Shown here: positions 42,869-51,536 of the stretch, one piece after another
Position numbering within the stretch: the first letter of the stretch is position 1
How the letters are laid out: each line of letters opens with the position of its first letter
Translations under genes and position numbers: made by a program
Assembly (NCBI GenBank): GCA_045646965.1
Contig: JAZRLR010000026.1
Coordinates: 1 to 64,000, forward strand
Source: HGM04593 sp045646965
GTDB taxonomy: Bacteria > Bacteroidota > Bacteroidia > Bacteroidales > Bacteroidaceae
Direction of reading: 5' to 3'
DNA: 64,000 nucleotides
Notes under the pieces: generated by a model
Database searches by the model: none
Seen by the model: only the letters and a program-made list of their open reading frames with translations
What the model was told of the DNA's origin: nothing

Positions 42869-44734
42869 TTATTCTATCTTCTGGCTCACTTCGTCCACGC
42901 CTTCGATGGCCGAAACGCTTGCGATTACCTCTTGCAGCTCGGCAGCCGAATGCACTGCAAAGACAGCCGTACAGGTTACAATTTCGTCGTGGCTCTCGGT
43001 GTGTATGTGTGTGAGGGAGAGCTTCAGGCGGTTGGTTATGCAATCTATGAGGTCGATAAGAAGGTGATAACGGTCTACCGCCACAATATTTATTGTCACG
43101 GGATAAAGGAATTCATTGTCTTCCTCAAAGTTCACCGCCACAATATCGTCGCCACGCTGCGAGGCAAGACGTATGGCCGACTTGCAGTCGCGACGGTGCA
43201 CTATGATACTGCCGTCCTCCAGCTTGAAGCCTATTACCTCGTCTCCCGGCAGAGGGTGACAATTCTCGCATCGCGCATATTTGAGCTTGCGCTGTTTGTT
43301 GAGCAGGTTTTTAAGATGTGCCTTTGCCTTGTATGTCGATACATACTGCAACCAGTCGGGCTTGGGCGATATTTTCATATTCTGCGCAATCTCCACGCAG
43401 TCGCCTCGCTTGAGCACGGTTTTTATAGAGCTCAACACTCCGTTTATGCGGGCATACTGCGCGTGTGCGCCCAGCTCGCTGTGTATCTCAAAGGCAAAGT
43501 CGAGCGCGGTTGCGCCTGTGGGCAGAATCACGCAATTGCCTTTGGGGGTAAACACCATAATATCGTCGTTGTAGAACGAGGATGTAACGCCCTCCATATA
43601 CTCCACCTCCTTGCCGTGAGAGACAATGTCCTGCAATACCTGCTTGAACTTCTCGAGCCAGTTGGTGATATTTGTCTCGGAGCTCTCGGCCACACAGCCA
43701 AACTGCGACTTGCGCACCATACGCTCCGAAGAAATGTGTACCTCTTCCCACTTACCCATATCGGTGAGCAGCCTCACGTGGAAACTCTGGTAGCCGTTCT
43801 CCTTGGGAGAGTCTATGAAATTGGCCACGGAGCCGGGACGCTCCTTGAACTTGTCGGTGAGCATCGAGTATATCCTCAAACTCATATCCTTCTCGGAGTA
43901 GTCGTGGGTATTGGGGTATATTATGCGTATGTAGAATTTTCCTTCGACGTGCCTGAAGTCGCAGCCCGTGGCGTGCATCTTTTTCCAGGTGCTGTATGGG
44001 CCGCGGCAGCAGAGCTCGGTGCGTCCCATATATATTCCGCTGTTCTGCAGCATAGTCTCTATGCACTGCATAAAGCCGCGCAACGACTCCTCTTTCTGTT
44101 TCTGCTCCTCGAGCAGAGATTTCTCGAGTAAGGCATACTCGCGGGGGCAACGATAGCGAAACGAGAGGTTCTCGAGCTCGCGTTTGATGTGGTAGAGTCC
44201 CAGGCGATGCGCAAGCGGAGCATAAAAATAGTCGGTTTCTCCCGCAATCTTCATCTGCTTGTCGGGGCGCATACTGCTCAACGTACGCATATTATGCAGA
44301 CGGTCGGAGAGTTTGATGAGCAGGGCTCGTATGTCGTAGTGTATGGAGTCGAGCATCTGCTTGTAGTTGTCTATCTGCTTCGACGACTCGTAGTGCTGAC
44401 TTTTCTTTTTTGTCACCACATTTACAAGAAAGGCCACATCGTCGCCATAGCGCTCGCGTATATCCTCTATAGTATAAGGAGTGTCCTCTACTACATCGTG
44501 CAGAAAGGCCGCAATAATGGGATTTGCGCCCAGGCGCAATTCTTCTGCCACAATGCGAGCCACTGCAATGGGGTGTATTATATAGGGCTCGCCCGACTTG
44601 CGGCGTTGCTCCTTGTGCGCCTCTTTGGCTAACTCGTAGGCATCTTTTATGCGCAAAATATCTTCAGCCGGCAGGCGGCGCGAAAGTGTGGAAAGCAGCT
44701 CTTCCACGCCCTTGTCAATCTCCTTGTACTCCAT
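42869..44734 (-). CDS. RelA/SpoT-family (p)ppGpp protein with divergent synthetase
   Basis: A 621-residue RSH protein, shorter than the usual 730-740. The HD hydrolase domain looks complete: HPIAVARI with His54, FLHDVVEDT with His79-Asp80, and KLSDRLHNMRTL with Asp144. The synthetase region keeps the GSVANFIDSPKENGYQSFHV block (301-320) and EVHIS (331-335). However, at about 263-272 the usual DLxAxRII Asp appears as Gly (EGKFYIRII), and the EVQIRT motif reads EVHISS. The TGS domain follows near residue 400 (MVFTPKGNCVILPTGATALD) and a C-terminal ACT domain near 545. It probably hydrolyses (p)ppGpp; synthesis may be lost. The start is ATG 44734 (MEYKEIDKGVEELL). Confidence 0.85.
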   Translation of the reverse strand: MEYKEIDKGVEELLSTLSRRLPAEDILRIKDAYELAKEAHKEQRRKSGEPYIIHPIAVARIVAEELRLGANPIIAAFLHDVVEDTPYTIEDIRERYGDDVAFLVNVVTKKKSQHYESSKQIDNYKQMLDSIHYDIRALLIKLSDRLHNMRTLSSMRPDKQMKIAGETDYFYAPLAHRLGLYHIKRELENLSFRYRCPREYALLEKSLLEEQKQKEESLRGFMQCIETMLQNSGIYMGRTELCCRGPYSTWKKMHATGCDFRHVEGKFYIRIIYPNTHDYSEKDMSLRIYSMLTDKFKERPGSVANFIDSPKENGYQSFHVRLLTDMGKWEEVHISSERMVRKSQFGCVAESSETNITNWLEKFKQVLQDIVSHGKEVEYMEGVTSSFYNDDIMVFTPKGNCVILPTGATALDFAFEIHSELGAHAQYARINGVLSSIKTVLKRGDCVEIAQNMKISPKPDWLQYVSTYKAKAHLKNLLNKQRKLKYARCENCHPLPGDEVIGFKLEDGSIIVHRRDCKSAIRLASQRGDDIVAVNFEEDNEFLYPVTINIVAVDRYHLLIDLIDCITNRLKLSLTHIHTESHDEIVTCTAVFAVHSAAELQEVIASVSAIEGVDEVSQKIE

Positions 44735-44952
44735 AATCCTTTGTTATTTCCGTTACAAAAACACAAGATTCGGCAGCGGCGGCCACTGCAAAAAGCACTC
44801 ACCGTCTCTATCCGAATGCGAAAATGGCGAAAATTTATCAATAAGCAAAAGTTTTTACCTTTTTATGACTCTTTTTTTCAAAAAAAAATGCAGATGCAAC
44901 ACCTCGGCACAAATTATATCGCCCCGCATTTCCTTTTCTCGGCATATTTGAT

Positions 44953-44960
44953 TAACTTTG
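44953..44960 (+). promoter_or_regulatory. Putative -7 box of pheS
   Basis: TAACTTTG fits TAnnTTTG, 40 bases before the pheS ATG. No good TTTG is at the -33 position. Confidence 0.4.
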
Positions 44961-45000
44961 CAGAATTGTAACATTGTAGAATTTATTTTAAAAACAGAAT

Positions 45001-46020
45001 ATGATTGAGCAAATTAACGGGTTGCTCCAAGAGATTGAGGGAACAACCGCAGCCAACGCCGAAGAGCTTGAGGCGTTGCGTTTGAAATATTTGAGCAAGA
45101 AAGGTATTATAAACGCCCTTATGGCACAGTTCCGCGAGGTGCCCGCCGAGCAGAAAAGAGAGGTGGGCGTGAAGCTCAACGAGCTTAAAAATGCAGTGCA
45201 GAACCACATCAACGCACTCCGCGAGAGCTTGGAGACAAGCGACGACGAGCAGTGCGAGATTGACCTCACCCGCCCCTCGTACCCCACGACTTTGGGTACA
45301 CGTCATCCGCTGACAATTGTAAAGAACGAGATTGTGGACATCTTTGCCCGCCTCGGTTTCTCCATTGCCAACGGCCCCGAGGTTGAGGACGACTGGCACG
45401 TATTCTCGTCGATGAACTTCGCCGAGGACCACCCCGCACGCGATATGCAGGACACATTCTTCATCGAGGCTCACCCCGACATTATTCTGCGCACACACAC
45501 AAGTAGCGTGCAGAGCCGTGTAATGGAGACAAGCAAGCCCCCTATCCGCATCATCGCCCCCGGCCGTGTATACCGCAACGAGGCTATCAGCTACCGCGCA
45601 CACTGTTTCTTCCACCAGTTGGAGGGACTCTACATAGACAAGAACGTGTCGTTCACCGACCTCAAGCAGGTGCTTCTGCTCTTTGCGCAGGAGATGTTTG
45701 GCAACGACACAAAGATACGTCTGCGCCCCTCATACTTCCCCTTCACCGAGCCCAGCGCCGAGATGGACATCAGCTGTAACATCTGCGGCGGAAAGGGATG
45801 CCCATTCTGCAAAGGCACAGGATGGGTGGAGATTCTCGGCTGCGGTATGGTAGATCCCAACGTGCTCGAGCTCTGCGGCATCGACAGCAAGGAGTACACA
45901 GGCTACGCCTTCGGTATGGGTATTGAGCGCATCACAAACCTCAAATATCAGGTGAAAGACCTGCGTCTCTTCAGCGAGAACGATATACGTTTCCTCAAGC
46001 TGTTCGAGAGCGCCAACTGA
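45001..46020 (+). CDS. pheS: Phenylalanyl-tRNA synthetase alpha subunit
   Basis: Class II synthetase catalytic subunit, 339 residues as expected. The N-terminal coiled-coil region (to about 85) is followed by the class II core. Motif 1 region: HPLTIVKNEIVDIFARLGF; motif 2: IIAPGRVYRNEAISYRAHCF with FHQLEGLYID; motif 3: GYAFGMGIERITNLKYQVKDLR. The segment GCGMVDPNVLELCGID is typical. The first ATG is used. No pheT is adjacent, normal for Bacteroidota, where the subunits are split. Confidence 0.95.
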   Translation: MIEQINGLLQEIEGTTAANAEELEALRLKYLSKKGIINALMAQFREVPAEQKREVGVKLNELKNAVQNHINALRESLETSDDEQCEIDLTRPSYPTTLGTRHPLTIVKNEIVDIFARLGFSIANGPEVEDDWHVFSSMNFAEDHPARDMQDTFFIEAHPDIILRTHTSSVQSRVMETSKPPIRIIAPGRVYRNEAISYRAHCFFHQLEGLYIDKNVSFTDLKQVLLLFAQEMFGNDTKIRLRPSYFPFTEPSAEMDISCNICGGKGCPFCKGTGWVEILGCGMVDPNVLELCGIDSKEYTGYAFGMGIERITNLKYQVKDLRLFSENDIRFLKLFESAN

Positions 46021-46044
46021 TAACCGCATAAAGAGACTATAACT

Positions 46045-46545
46045 ATGAGTACCACACTATATCTTGTGCGCCACGGCGAGACCGAAGAGAACGCCAAGGG
46101 ACTCTTTCAGGGACAGACACCCGGGCACCTGTCGGCAAAGGGCAAGGAGGAGGCGGCAAGCCTGAAACCACGCCTTGCAGCTATGACATTCGACGTAGTG
46201 CTATGCAGCGACCTCAAGCGCTGCCTCGACACAGCCGAGATTGCCCTCAACGGAACCGAATGCACCTTCATAAAAGAGCCGCTGTTACGCGAGCGCAACC
46301 TTGGTAACCTCGCCGGCACACCTATAAAAGGAGCGGTGCTCAACGAAACGGTGGAGACCGAAGAATCGATGATTGAGCGAGCAAACAGATTTGTAGAGAA
46401 GGTAAGAAAAGAGTATCCCGGTAAAAAGGTGCTCGCCTTCAGCCACGGATTCTTTTGCCGCATTATGCAGGCAGAGCTCGAAGGCGTTACGCACCGCGAT
46501 GTCACCCTTATGGGCAACTGCGAGATAAGAGAATTCACCATTTAA
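46045..46545 (+). CDS. Histidine phosphatase family protein
   Basis: A 166-residue phosphoglycerate-mutase-like phosphatase. The catalytic RHG motif is LYLVRHGETEENAKGLFQG at residues 5-23; the second Arg is in LKRCLDTAEIAL, an acidic residue in RERNLGNLAG and the second His in LAFSHGFFCRIMQ. The substrate is not predictable; GpmB/CobC-like members act on phosphosugars, nucleotides or cobalamin intermediates. It follows pheS by 24 bases and is closed by a terminator at 46559. Confidence 0.9.
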   Translation: MSTTLYLVRHGETEENAKGLFQGQTPGHLSAKGKEEAASLKPRLAAMTFDVVLCSDLKRCLDTAEIALNGTECTFIKEPLLRERNLGNLAGTPIKGAVLNETVETEESMIERANRFVEKVRKEYPGKKVLAFSHGFFCRIMQAELEGVTHRDVTLMGNCEIREFTI

Positions 46546-46558
46546 CAAATAACACACG

Positions 46559-46600
46559 AAGGCTGCGAGCATTTACACTCGCAGCCTTTATTTATTTACA
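46559..46600 (+). terminator. Terminator of the pheS-phosphatase operon
   Basis: AAGGCTGCGAG (46559-46569) pairs with CTCGCAGCCTT (46578-46588), followed by TATTTATTTA. Confidence 0.8.
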
Positions 46601-46608
46601 ACCACGCA

Positions 46609-47988
46609 ATGAAAAAAAGTCTGCTGGTACCCTTTTTAATTATAGGCGTGCTATTTTCCATAGCATCGTGCAACAAACTCGACGACGAGCAGGAGAACCT
46701 GCTCATAGGCTTTTGGTACACCACAGCACACAACCAGGTAACCTCCTTGAGAATCGACGACAACGGCACAGGAGAGACAACCGCCCACACCTACACAGGG
46801 ACAGAGTGGCAGCGCAACACACAGAGCCTGCAATACACGCTCTCCGACAAATATCTGACAATAAAACACGGCAATAAAGAGCCTGCGAGCTACAAAATTG
46901 CAATCACCGGCGCCTCCCTTTCTTTGTCAAAAGTGGGCGAGATTTTAATGTTTACGGCCTACAACGGCGAGGAGGAAAAGATAAGAGCCCTGCAAGAAGA
47001 GATAGAGAAAAACTATTCTGCAAGCGACGACAAAGAGGAGGAAGAGAGCGATAACAAACTCGAAAAAGAAGATATAGATAAAAACGAAAGCAACGAAGAA
47101 GACAAGGAAATAACAATAACCCCACCAAACAATATTGTACAAGAGGATTTCTGGCAAAGCGAAACAGATGTCACAGGTATGCTCGCCACGACATATATGA
47201 AGATTATTTCGTTCGTCGCAACACAAATCAATTTAGAGCACATAAGAATCACGGGATATACCACTACAGGTATCCCCAAAACAATCACAGCGGGCAGCCC
47301 CGAAGTGTATGAATGCTGGGCAAATGCATACAGCGCTATAAACTATTGCAACATCATCATAGAATCGGCACCCGATGAGTACGAAATCTACAAGAACGAA
47401 GCAAGAGCTTTGCGCTGTTTCATTTATTACAATATAGCCCACCTCTGGGGCAAAGCACCCTACGTCACAACCAAAGACGCAGCCGACAGCAATTCACGCC
47501 CTGCAAGCGACAAAGAAGAGATATACGACCGCATCTTAAAGGAGATAGACGAGATAGGTGAAATAAAAGCCGCAGACTACGACAGATATTTCATCGACCA
47601 CGAAACACTGCAAACCATAAAAGGCGAGATAAACCTCGAAAGAGGAAATCGCAGCACCGCCCTGTCGCTTTTTGAGAGAAACACACCAGCCTTCGCGCTG
47701 TCACTCTCGAGTCAAAACGAAAATTACAAAGTAATATTTGGCGAGGAGATACCGCTCTACACCCCACAGCTTACCACCCTGCTCACCACCGAAGCCTGCG
47801 GAGGCATCGACGAAGCCTTACAACTGTGGCAAGAACAGGGAGCCCTCTCATACGGCTATTGGGCAATGCTCAAAAGAACGGGAAAGGCACAGGAGTTTGT
47901 CAATTGCAAAGAGCACGAGCTTCAAATGCCCATCCCAATGCAAGAACTGATATACAACATAAATCTCACACAAAACCCGGGATACTAA
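46609..47988 (+). CDS. SusD-like lipoprotein fused to a lipocalin-like domain
   Basis: A 459-residue lipoprotein (signal MKKSLLVPFLIIGVLFSIASC, Cys21 as lipid anchor). Residues about 30-118 look like a lipocalin-type or calycin-like beta-barrel (GFWYTTAHNQVTSLRIDDNG, YLTIKHGN, YKIAITGASLSLS). Residues about 120-170 are a highly charged Glu/Lys/Asp linker. Residues 172-459 match SusD/RagB: NNIVQEDFWQSETDVTGM, ARALRCFIYYNIAHLWGKAP and the closing MPIPMQELIYNIN then LTQNPGY. The SusD part is about 290 residues, against the usual 500 or so. No SusC/TonB-dependent transporter lies nearby. It may bind a glycan or hydrophobic ligand on the surface. Confidence 0.75.
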   Translation: MKKSLLVPFLIIGVLFSIASCNKLDDEQENLLIGFWYTTAHNQVTSLRIDDNGTGETTAHTYTGTEWQRNTQSLQYTLSDKYLTIKHGNKEPASYKIAITGASLSLSKVGEILMFTAYNGEEEKIRALQEEIEKNYSASDDKEEEESDNKLEKEDIDKNESNEEDKEITITPPNNIVQEDFWQSETDVTGMLATTYMKIISFVATQINLEHIRITGYTTTGIPKTITAGSPEVYECWANAYSAINYCNIIIESAPDEYEIYKNEARALRCFIYYNIAHLWGKAPYVTTKDAADSNSRPASDKEEIYDRILKEIDEIGEIKAADYDRYFIDHETLQTIKGEINLERGNRSTALSLFERNTPAFALSLSSQNENYKVIFGEEIPLYTPQLTTLLTTEACGGIDEALQLWQEQGALSYGYWAMLKRTGKAQEFVNCKEHELQMPIPMQELIYNINLTQNPGY

Positions 47989-48008
47989 ACCTTTCCACAC
48001 TCACAGTC

Positions 48009-48036
48009 AAGCCGCCCAGGGCGGCTTTGCTTTTTC
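48009..48036 (+). terminator. Terminator of the SusD-like gene
   Basis: AAGCCGCC (48009-48016) and GGCGGCTT (48020-48027) with loop CAG, followed by TGCTTTTTC. Confidence 0.75.
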
Positions 48037-48181
48037 TTAACCTTATCTTTATTGCACTACGGCTCGACATCGTAGTTTTCCTGTTATTTTAAGGGCAAGA
48101 AAGGTTATCTCTTACTCTAAAGTTTCGTGCTCGCCGACGACTTTTCACAAGAGTGTATTATTTGCTTTCTACAGAAATGAA

Positions 48182-48223
48182 TTACTCTTGCAACGGAACA
48201 ACGCAGTTCCGCTGCAAGAGTAA
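48182..48223. repeat. Long near-perfect inverted repeat upstream of nth
   Basis: TTACTCTTGCAACGGAAC (48182-48199) pairs with 48206-48223 with one mismatch around a 6-base loop, and is followed by CTTTTAAAATGTTTTT. It may be a terminator or REP-like element. The remaining gap 48037-48396 shows no gene. Confidence 0.6.
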
Positions 48224-48396
48224 CTTTTAAAATGTTTTTCACAACATTTTTATTTTAAAAGAGCACTTTTACCACTTTGGCCATTTCTGACTAACACAGA
48301 ATTATCAGCGCTCACCAGCTATTTAATACAAATATTCTTTTACCGATTTTGAAAAACAAGCAGCAAGAGCTATCTTCGCAAGAGATTTTGCACACT

Positions 48397-49071
48397 ATGA
48401 AAAAAGCCGATATATATAAAAAGGTAATAGAATACTTTGAGGTGGCTATGCCCGTTGCCGAGACGGAGCTCAACTACACCACTCCGTTTGAGTTGCTTGT
48501 AGCGGTGATTCTGTCGGCGCAATGCACCGACAAAAGGGTGAACCTGGTGACGCCCGACCTTTTCGCGCGATACTCCACCCCGCAGGAGATGGCCGAAGCA
48601 CACCCCGACGAGATTTTCAACTACATTAAAAGCATATCCTACCCAAATAACAAAGCGAAGCACCTTGCAGCGATGGCGCGTATGCTGTGCGAGGAGTTTG
48701 GCGGTGAGATTCCCTCGACCACCGAAGAGCTGACACGCCTGCCGGGCGTGGGGCGCAAAACCGCAAACGTGATTCAAGCGGTGGCGTATAACAAAAGCAC
48801 TATGGCAGTGGACACGCACGTCTTCAGGGTGAGCCACCGCATAGGGCTTGTGCCCACACGCTGCACCACCCCCTACAGCGTAGAAAAAGAGCTGATGAAA
48901 TACTTGCCTGCCGCAATTATCCCCAAGGCACATCACTGGCTCATTCTGCACGGGAGATATGTGTGCAAAGCCCGCACACCACTCTGCAACGAGTGCGGAT
49001 TAAAGGAGATTTGCCGGGAAGCAGAAAGTAAAACAAAAAAATGTCAAACACAAATCAAGAGGAAAGAATAA
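48397..49071 (+). CDS. nth: Endonuclease III
   Basis: Base excision repair glycosylase/AP lyase for oxidised pyrimidines, about 224 residues. ATG 48397 (MKKADIYKKVIEYF) is preferred; a longer frame from a TTG at 48349 has no Nth-like extension. Helix-hairpin-helix: LPGVGRKTANVIQAV with the catalytic Lys; catalytic Asp in VDTHVFRVSHR. The [4Fe-4S] cluster ligands are in CKARTPLCNECGLKEIC (Cys-X6-Cys-X2-Cys-X5-Cys). It ends in TAATG, sharing bases with the next gene. Confidence 0.93.
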   Translation: MKKADIYKKVIEYFEVAMPVAETELNYTTPFELLVAVILSAQCTDKRVNLVTPDLFARYSTPQEMAEAHPDEIFNYIKSISYPNNKAKHLAAMARMLCEEFGGEIPSTTEELTRLPGVGRKTANVIQAVAYNKSTMAVDTHVFRVSHRIGLVPTRCTTPYSVEKELMKYLPAAIIPKAHHWLILHGRYVCKARTPLCNECGLKEICREAESKTKKCQTQIKRKE

Positions 49072-50090
49072 TGAGACTATTACAATTTGATGCATTAAAG
49101 CTTTTTGCCATATATATGGTAATATTAGGACACTGCATACAACATCTGTTAAGCACAAACCACATCGATGAAATAGGCTATGTGATGATTTATTCGTTCC
49201 ATATGCCTCTGTTTATGATGATAAGTGGTTACTTTGCATCTTCGGGGCTTAAAAGGAACTTTGTTTCAAGCATCATAACAAAATCGCGGCAATTACTATT
49301 ACCGTGCATAACAGCATCTTTGATAATGTCCATTGGTATTTGCGCAGTTAAAGATTGCAATTTATATGATATGTTTAACCACGAATTACTGTATGCATTT
49401 TGGTTCTTAAAAACCGCTTTTTTCTGTTTTCTCCTTTCCAAAATATCATACTCTTTAGGGAAATACAAACTCATCGCATTCATATTCACACTAATATTTA
49501 CTCAAATACCACATATAGCACGCATTCCATACTTTACTACAAATATTGATATAATGTACCCTTGTTTTGTCATCGGACTACTTATAAAAGCCTATTGGAA
49601 CAAGTTTCAGGAAAACTCAAAAACTATAGCTATAGTAACAGGAATAATCTTTGCTGTGATGTTACTACATTGGAGTAAAGAATTTTGGCAACCAATATAC
49701 TCAATGCTGTATAAATTAAAAGCAGGAGAATATTCAGATTTTTTATATATGGCATATATAAAACCATACAGACTCATAATAGGAGCTTTGGGTTCCATTT
49801 TTTTCATTGCATTGTTCCACATATGTGTATCGGGGACAAACAATAACATCATAAAAAAGCTATGCTCGTATGGCGAATATACCATCGGTGTTTACATTCT
49901 GCAATCATTCATATTGGAATGCTTTTTATTACAATATCTCAATTTTGATAACGTAAATAGTTTTGTATTCAATCTTTTAATAGCCCCGGTTTTATCAGTA
50001 TTCATCTTAATTATATGCACTTATCTATCAAAAGCGCTTAATAAGAACAAATATACCGCTTTTCTGTTTTTAGGAAAAAAATTAATATAA
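49071..50090 (+). CDS. Acyltransferase 3 family membrane protein
   Basis: An integral membrane O-acyltransferase-like protein (about 339 residues) with around ten hydrophobic helices. ATG 49071 overlaps the nth stop (TAATG) behind an AGGAAAG ribosome site; an ATG 30 bases earlier is possible. The N-terminus FDALKLFAIYMVILGHCIQH carries the family's conserved His in ILGHC, and YSFHMPLFMMISGYF follows. Such enzymes acetylate or succinylate surface glycans. The gene is markedly more A+T-rich than all neighbours and uses codons such as ATA and AAA heavily, which suggests horizontal acquisition. Confidence 0.85.
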   Translation: MRLLQFDALKLFAIYMVILGHCIQHLLSTNHIDEIGYVMIYSFHMPLFMMISGYFASSGLKRNFVSSIITKSRQLLLPCITASLIMSIGICAVKDCNLYDMFNHELLYAFWFLKTAFFCFLLSKISYSLGKYKLIAFIFTLIFTQIPHIARIPYFTTNIDIMYPCFVIGLLIKAYWNKFQENSKTIAIVTGIIFAVMLLHWSKEFWQPIYSMLYKLKAGEYSDFLYMAYIKPYRLIIGALGSIFFIALFHICVSGTNNNIIKKLCSYGEYTIGVYILQSFILECFLLQYLNFDNVNSFVFNLLIAPVLSVFILIICTYLSKALNKNKYTAFLFLGKKLI

Positions 50091-50158
50091 CATCACAGCA
50101 TTTACACATAAGAGATAATTTTATCAGGAATTTATAATCTTGTTTATATAAAAAATTA

Positions 50159-50166
50159 TATCTTTG
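50159..50166 (+). promoter_or_regulatory. Putative -7 box of pgk
   Basis: TATCTTTG about 51 bases before the pgk ATG. A CTTG at 50139-50142 is 16 bases upstream. Confidence 0.4.
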
Positions 50167-50217
50167 CAATATTACAGAATTTAAAAACTGATTTTATTAA
50201 CTAAATAAATTTCAATT

Positions 50218-51468
50218 ATGACAATTGACACATTCAATTTTGCAGGTAAGAAGGCAATCGTTCGCGTAGACTTCAACGTGCCTTTGAACGAAGAGGGAAA
50301 AATCACCGACGACACCCGTATCAGAGGTGCTCTCCCCACACTGAAAAAAGTATTGGCAGACGGTGGTGCGCTCATCATTATGTCGCATATGGGCAAGCCC
50401 AAAGGCAAGGTGAACGCAAAATACTCTTTGAGCCAGATTGTTGAGGCAGTTTCAGAGAAATTGGGCGTTGCCGTTCAGTTTGCTCCCGACTGCGCAAAAG
50501 CTGCCGAGGCTGCTGCTGCCCTCAAACCCGGTGAAGTGCTTATGCTCGAGAACCTCCGTTTCTATCCCGAGGAGGAGGGCAAGCCCGTGGGTATCGACAA
50601 AGAGGACCCTGCATACAACGACGCAAAGAAAGCTATGAAGGAGTCACAGAAGGAGTTCTCAAAGACACTCGCTTCTTATGCCGACTGCTACATCAACGAC
50701 GCTTTCGGTACAGCTCACCGTCGTCACGCTTCTACAGCCGTTATCGCCGACTACTTCGACGCCGACAACAAGATGCTCGGTTACTTGATGGAGAAAGAGG
50801 TTCAGGCTGTTGATAACATCCTCAAAGACATCAAACGTCCTTTCACCGCTATTATGGGTGGTTCAAAGGTTTCTACAAAGATTGGTATCATCGAGAACCT
50901 TATGGACAAAGTGGACAACCTCATCCTCTGCGGTGGTATGACGTATACTTTTGCAAAGGCACAGGGTGGCAAAGTTGGTAACTCTATCGTTGAGGACGAC
51001 AAATTGCAGCTCGCCATCGACATTATGGAGCAGGCAAAGGCAAAGGGCGTGAACCTCGTTCTCGCTACCGACTGCGTTGCAGCCGACGACTTCTCTAACG
51101 ACGCAAACACACAGGTTGTATCGGTTCAGGACATCCCCGAGGGTTGGGAAGGTCTCGATGCAGGTCCCGAGGCTCGCAAGGCATTTGCAGCAGCTATCGA
51201 GGATGCAAAGACTATCCTCTGGAACGGCCCCGCAGGTGTATTTGAGTTTGACAACTTCACAGGCGGCTCACGTGCTATCGCCGAGGCTATCGCAAAGGCT
51301 ACTGCAAACGGTGCTTTCTCACTCGTAGGTGGTGGTGACTCTGTAGCTTGTGTAAACAAGTTCAATATGGCCGACAAGGTGTCTTATATCTCAACAGGTG
51401 GTGGTGCTCTTCTCGAGGCTATCGAGGGCAAGGTACTCCCCGGCGTTGCAGCTATCAAAGGCGAATAA
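50218..51468 (+). CDS. pgk: Phosphoglycerate kinase
   Basis: Glycolytic kinase making ATP from 1,3-bisphosphoglycerate; 416 residues, the usual length. Motifs: KKAIVRVDFNVPLN near residue 11, the triose-binding MSHMGKPKGK, NDAFGTAHRRHAS, GGSKVSTKIG, and the ADP-binding late motif FSLVGGGDSVACVNK. Codon use is strongly biased (many TAC, GGT, AAC), as in highly expressed genes. It has its own promoter and a terminator at 51491. Confidence 0.97.
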   Translation: MTIDTFNFAGKKAIVRVDFNVPLNEEGKITDDTRIRGALPTLKKVLADGGALIIMSHMGKPKGKVNAKYSLSQIVEAVSEKLGVAVQFAPDCAKAAEAAAALKPGEVLMLENLRFYPEEEGKPVGIDKEDPAYNDAKKAMKESQKEFSKTLASYADCYINDAFGTAHRRHASTAVIADYFDADNKMLGYLMEKEVQAVDNILKDIKRPFTAIMGGSKVSTKIGIIENLMDKVDNLILCGGMTYTFAKAQGGKVGNSIVEDDKLQLAIDIMEQAKAKGVNLVLATDCVAADDFSNDANTQVVSVQDIPEGWEGLDAGPEARKAFAAAIEDAKTILWNGPAGVFEFDNFTGGSRAIAEAIAKATANGAFSLVGGGDSVACVNKFNMADKVSYISTGGGALLEAIEGKVLPGVAAIKGE

Positions 51469-51490
51469 TTCTATTCGATAAATTAATTCA

Positions 51491-51525
51491 TAAACAGCGT
51501 GGTTTACCGCGCTGTTTATGTTTAT
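51491..51525 (+). terminator. Terminator of pgk
   Basis: TAAACAGCG (51491-51499) pairs with CGCTGTTTA (51510-51518), followed by TGTTTATAA; the T tract is modest. Confidence 0.6.
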
Positions 51526-51536
51526 AAAGAACTTAT

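Noticed and set aside
42932..44131. Open frame of 399 codons antisense to the RelA/SpoT gene
   Set aside because: No start signal or family motif; the sense-strand protein has intact domains.
48349..48396. TTG start for nth
   Set aside because: The ATG at 48397 gives the usual N-terminus; the extra 16 residues are unconserved in character.
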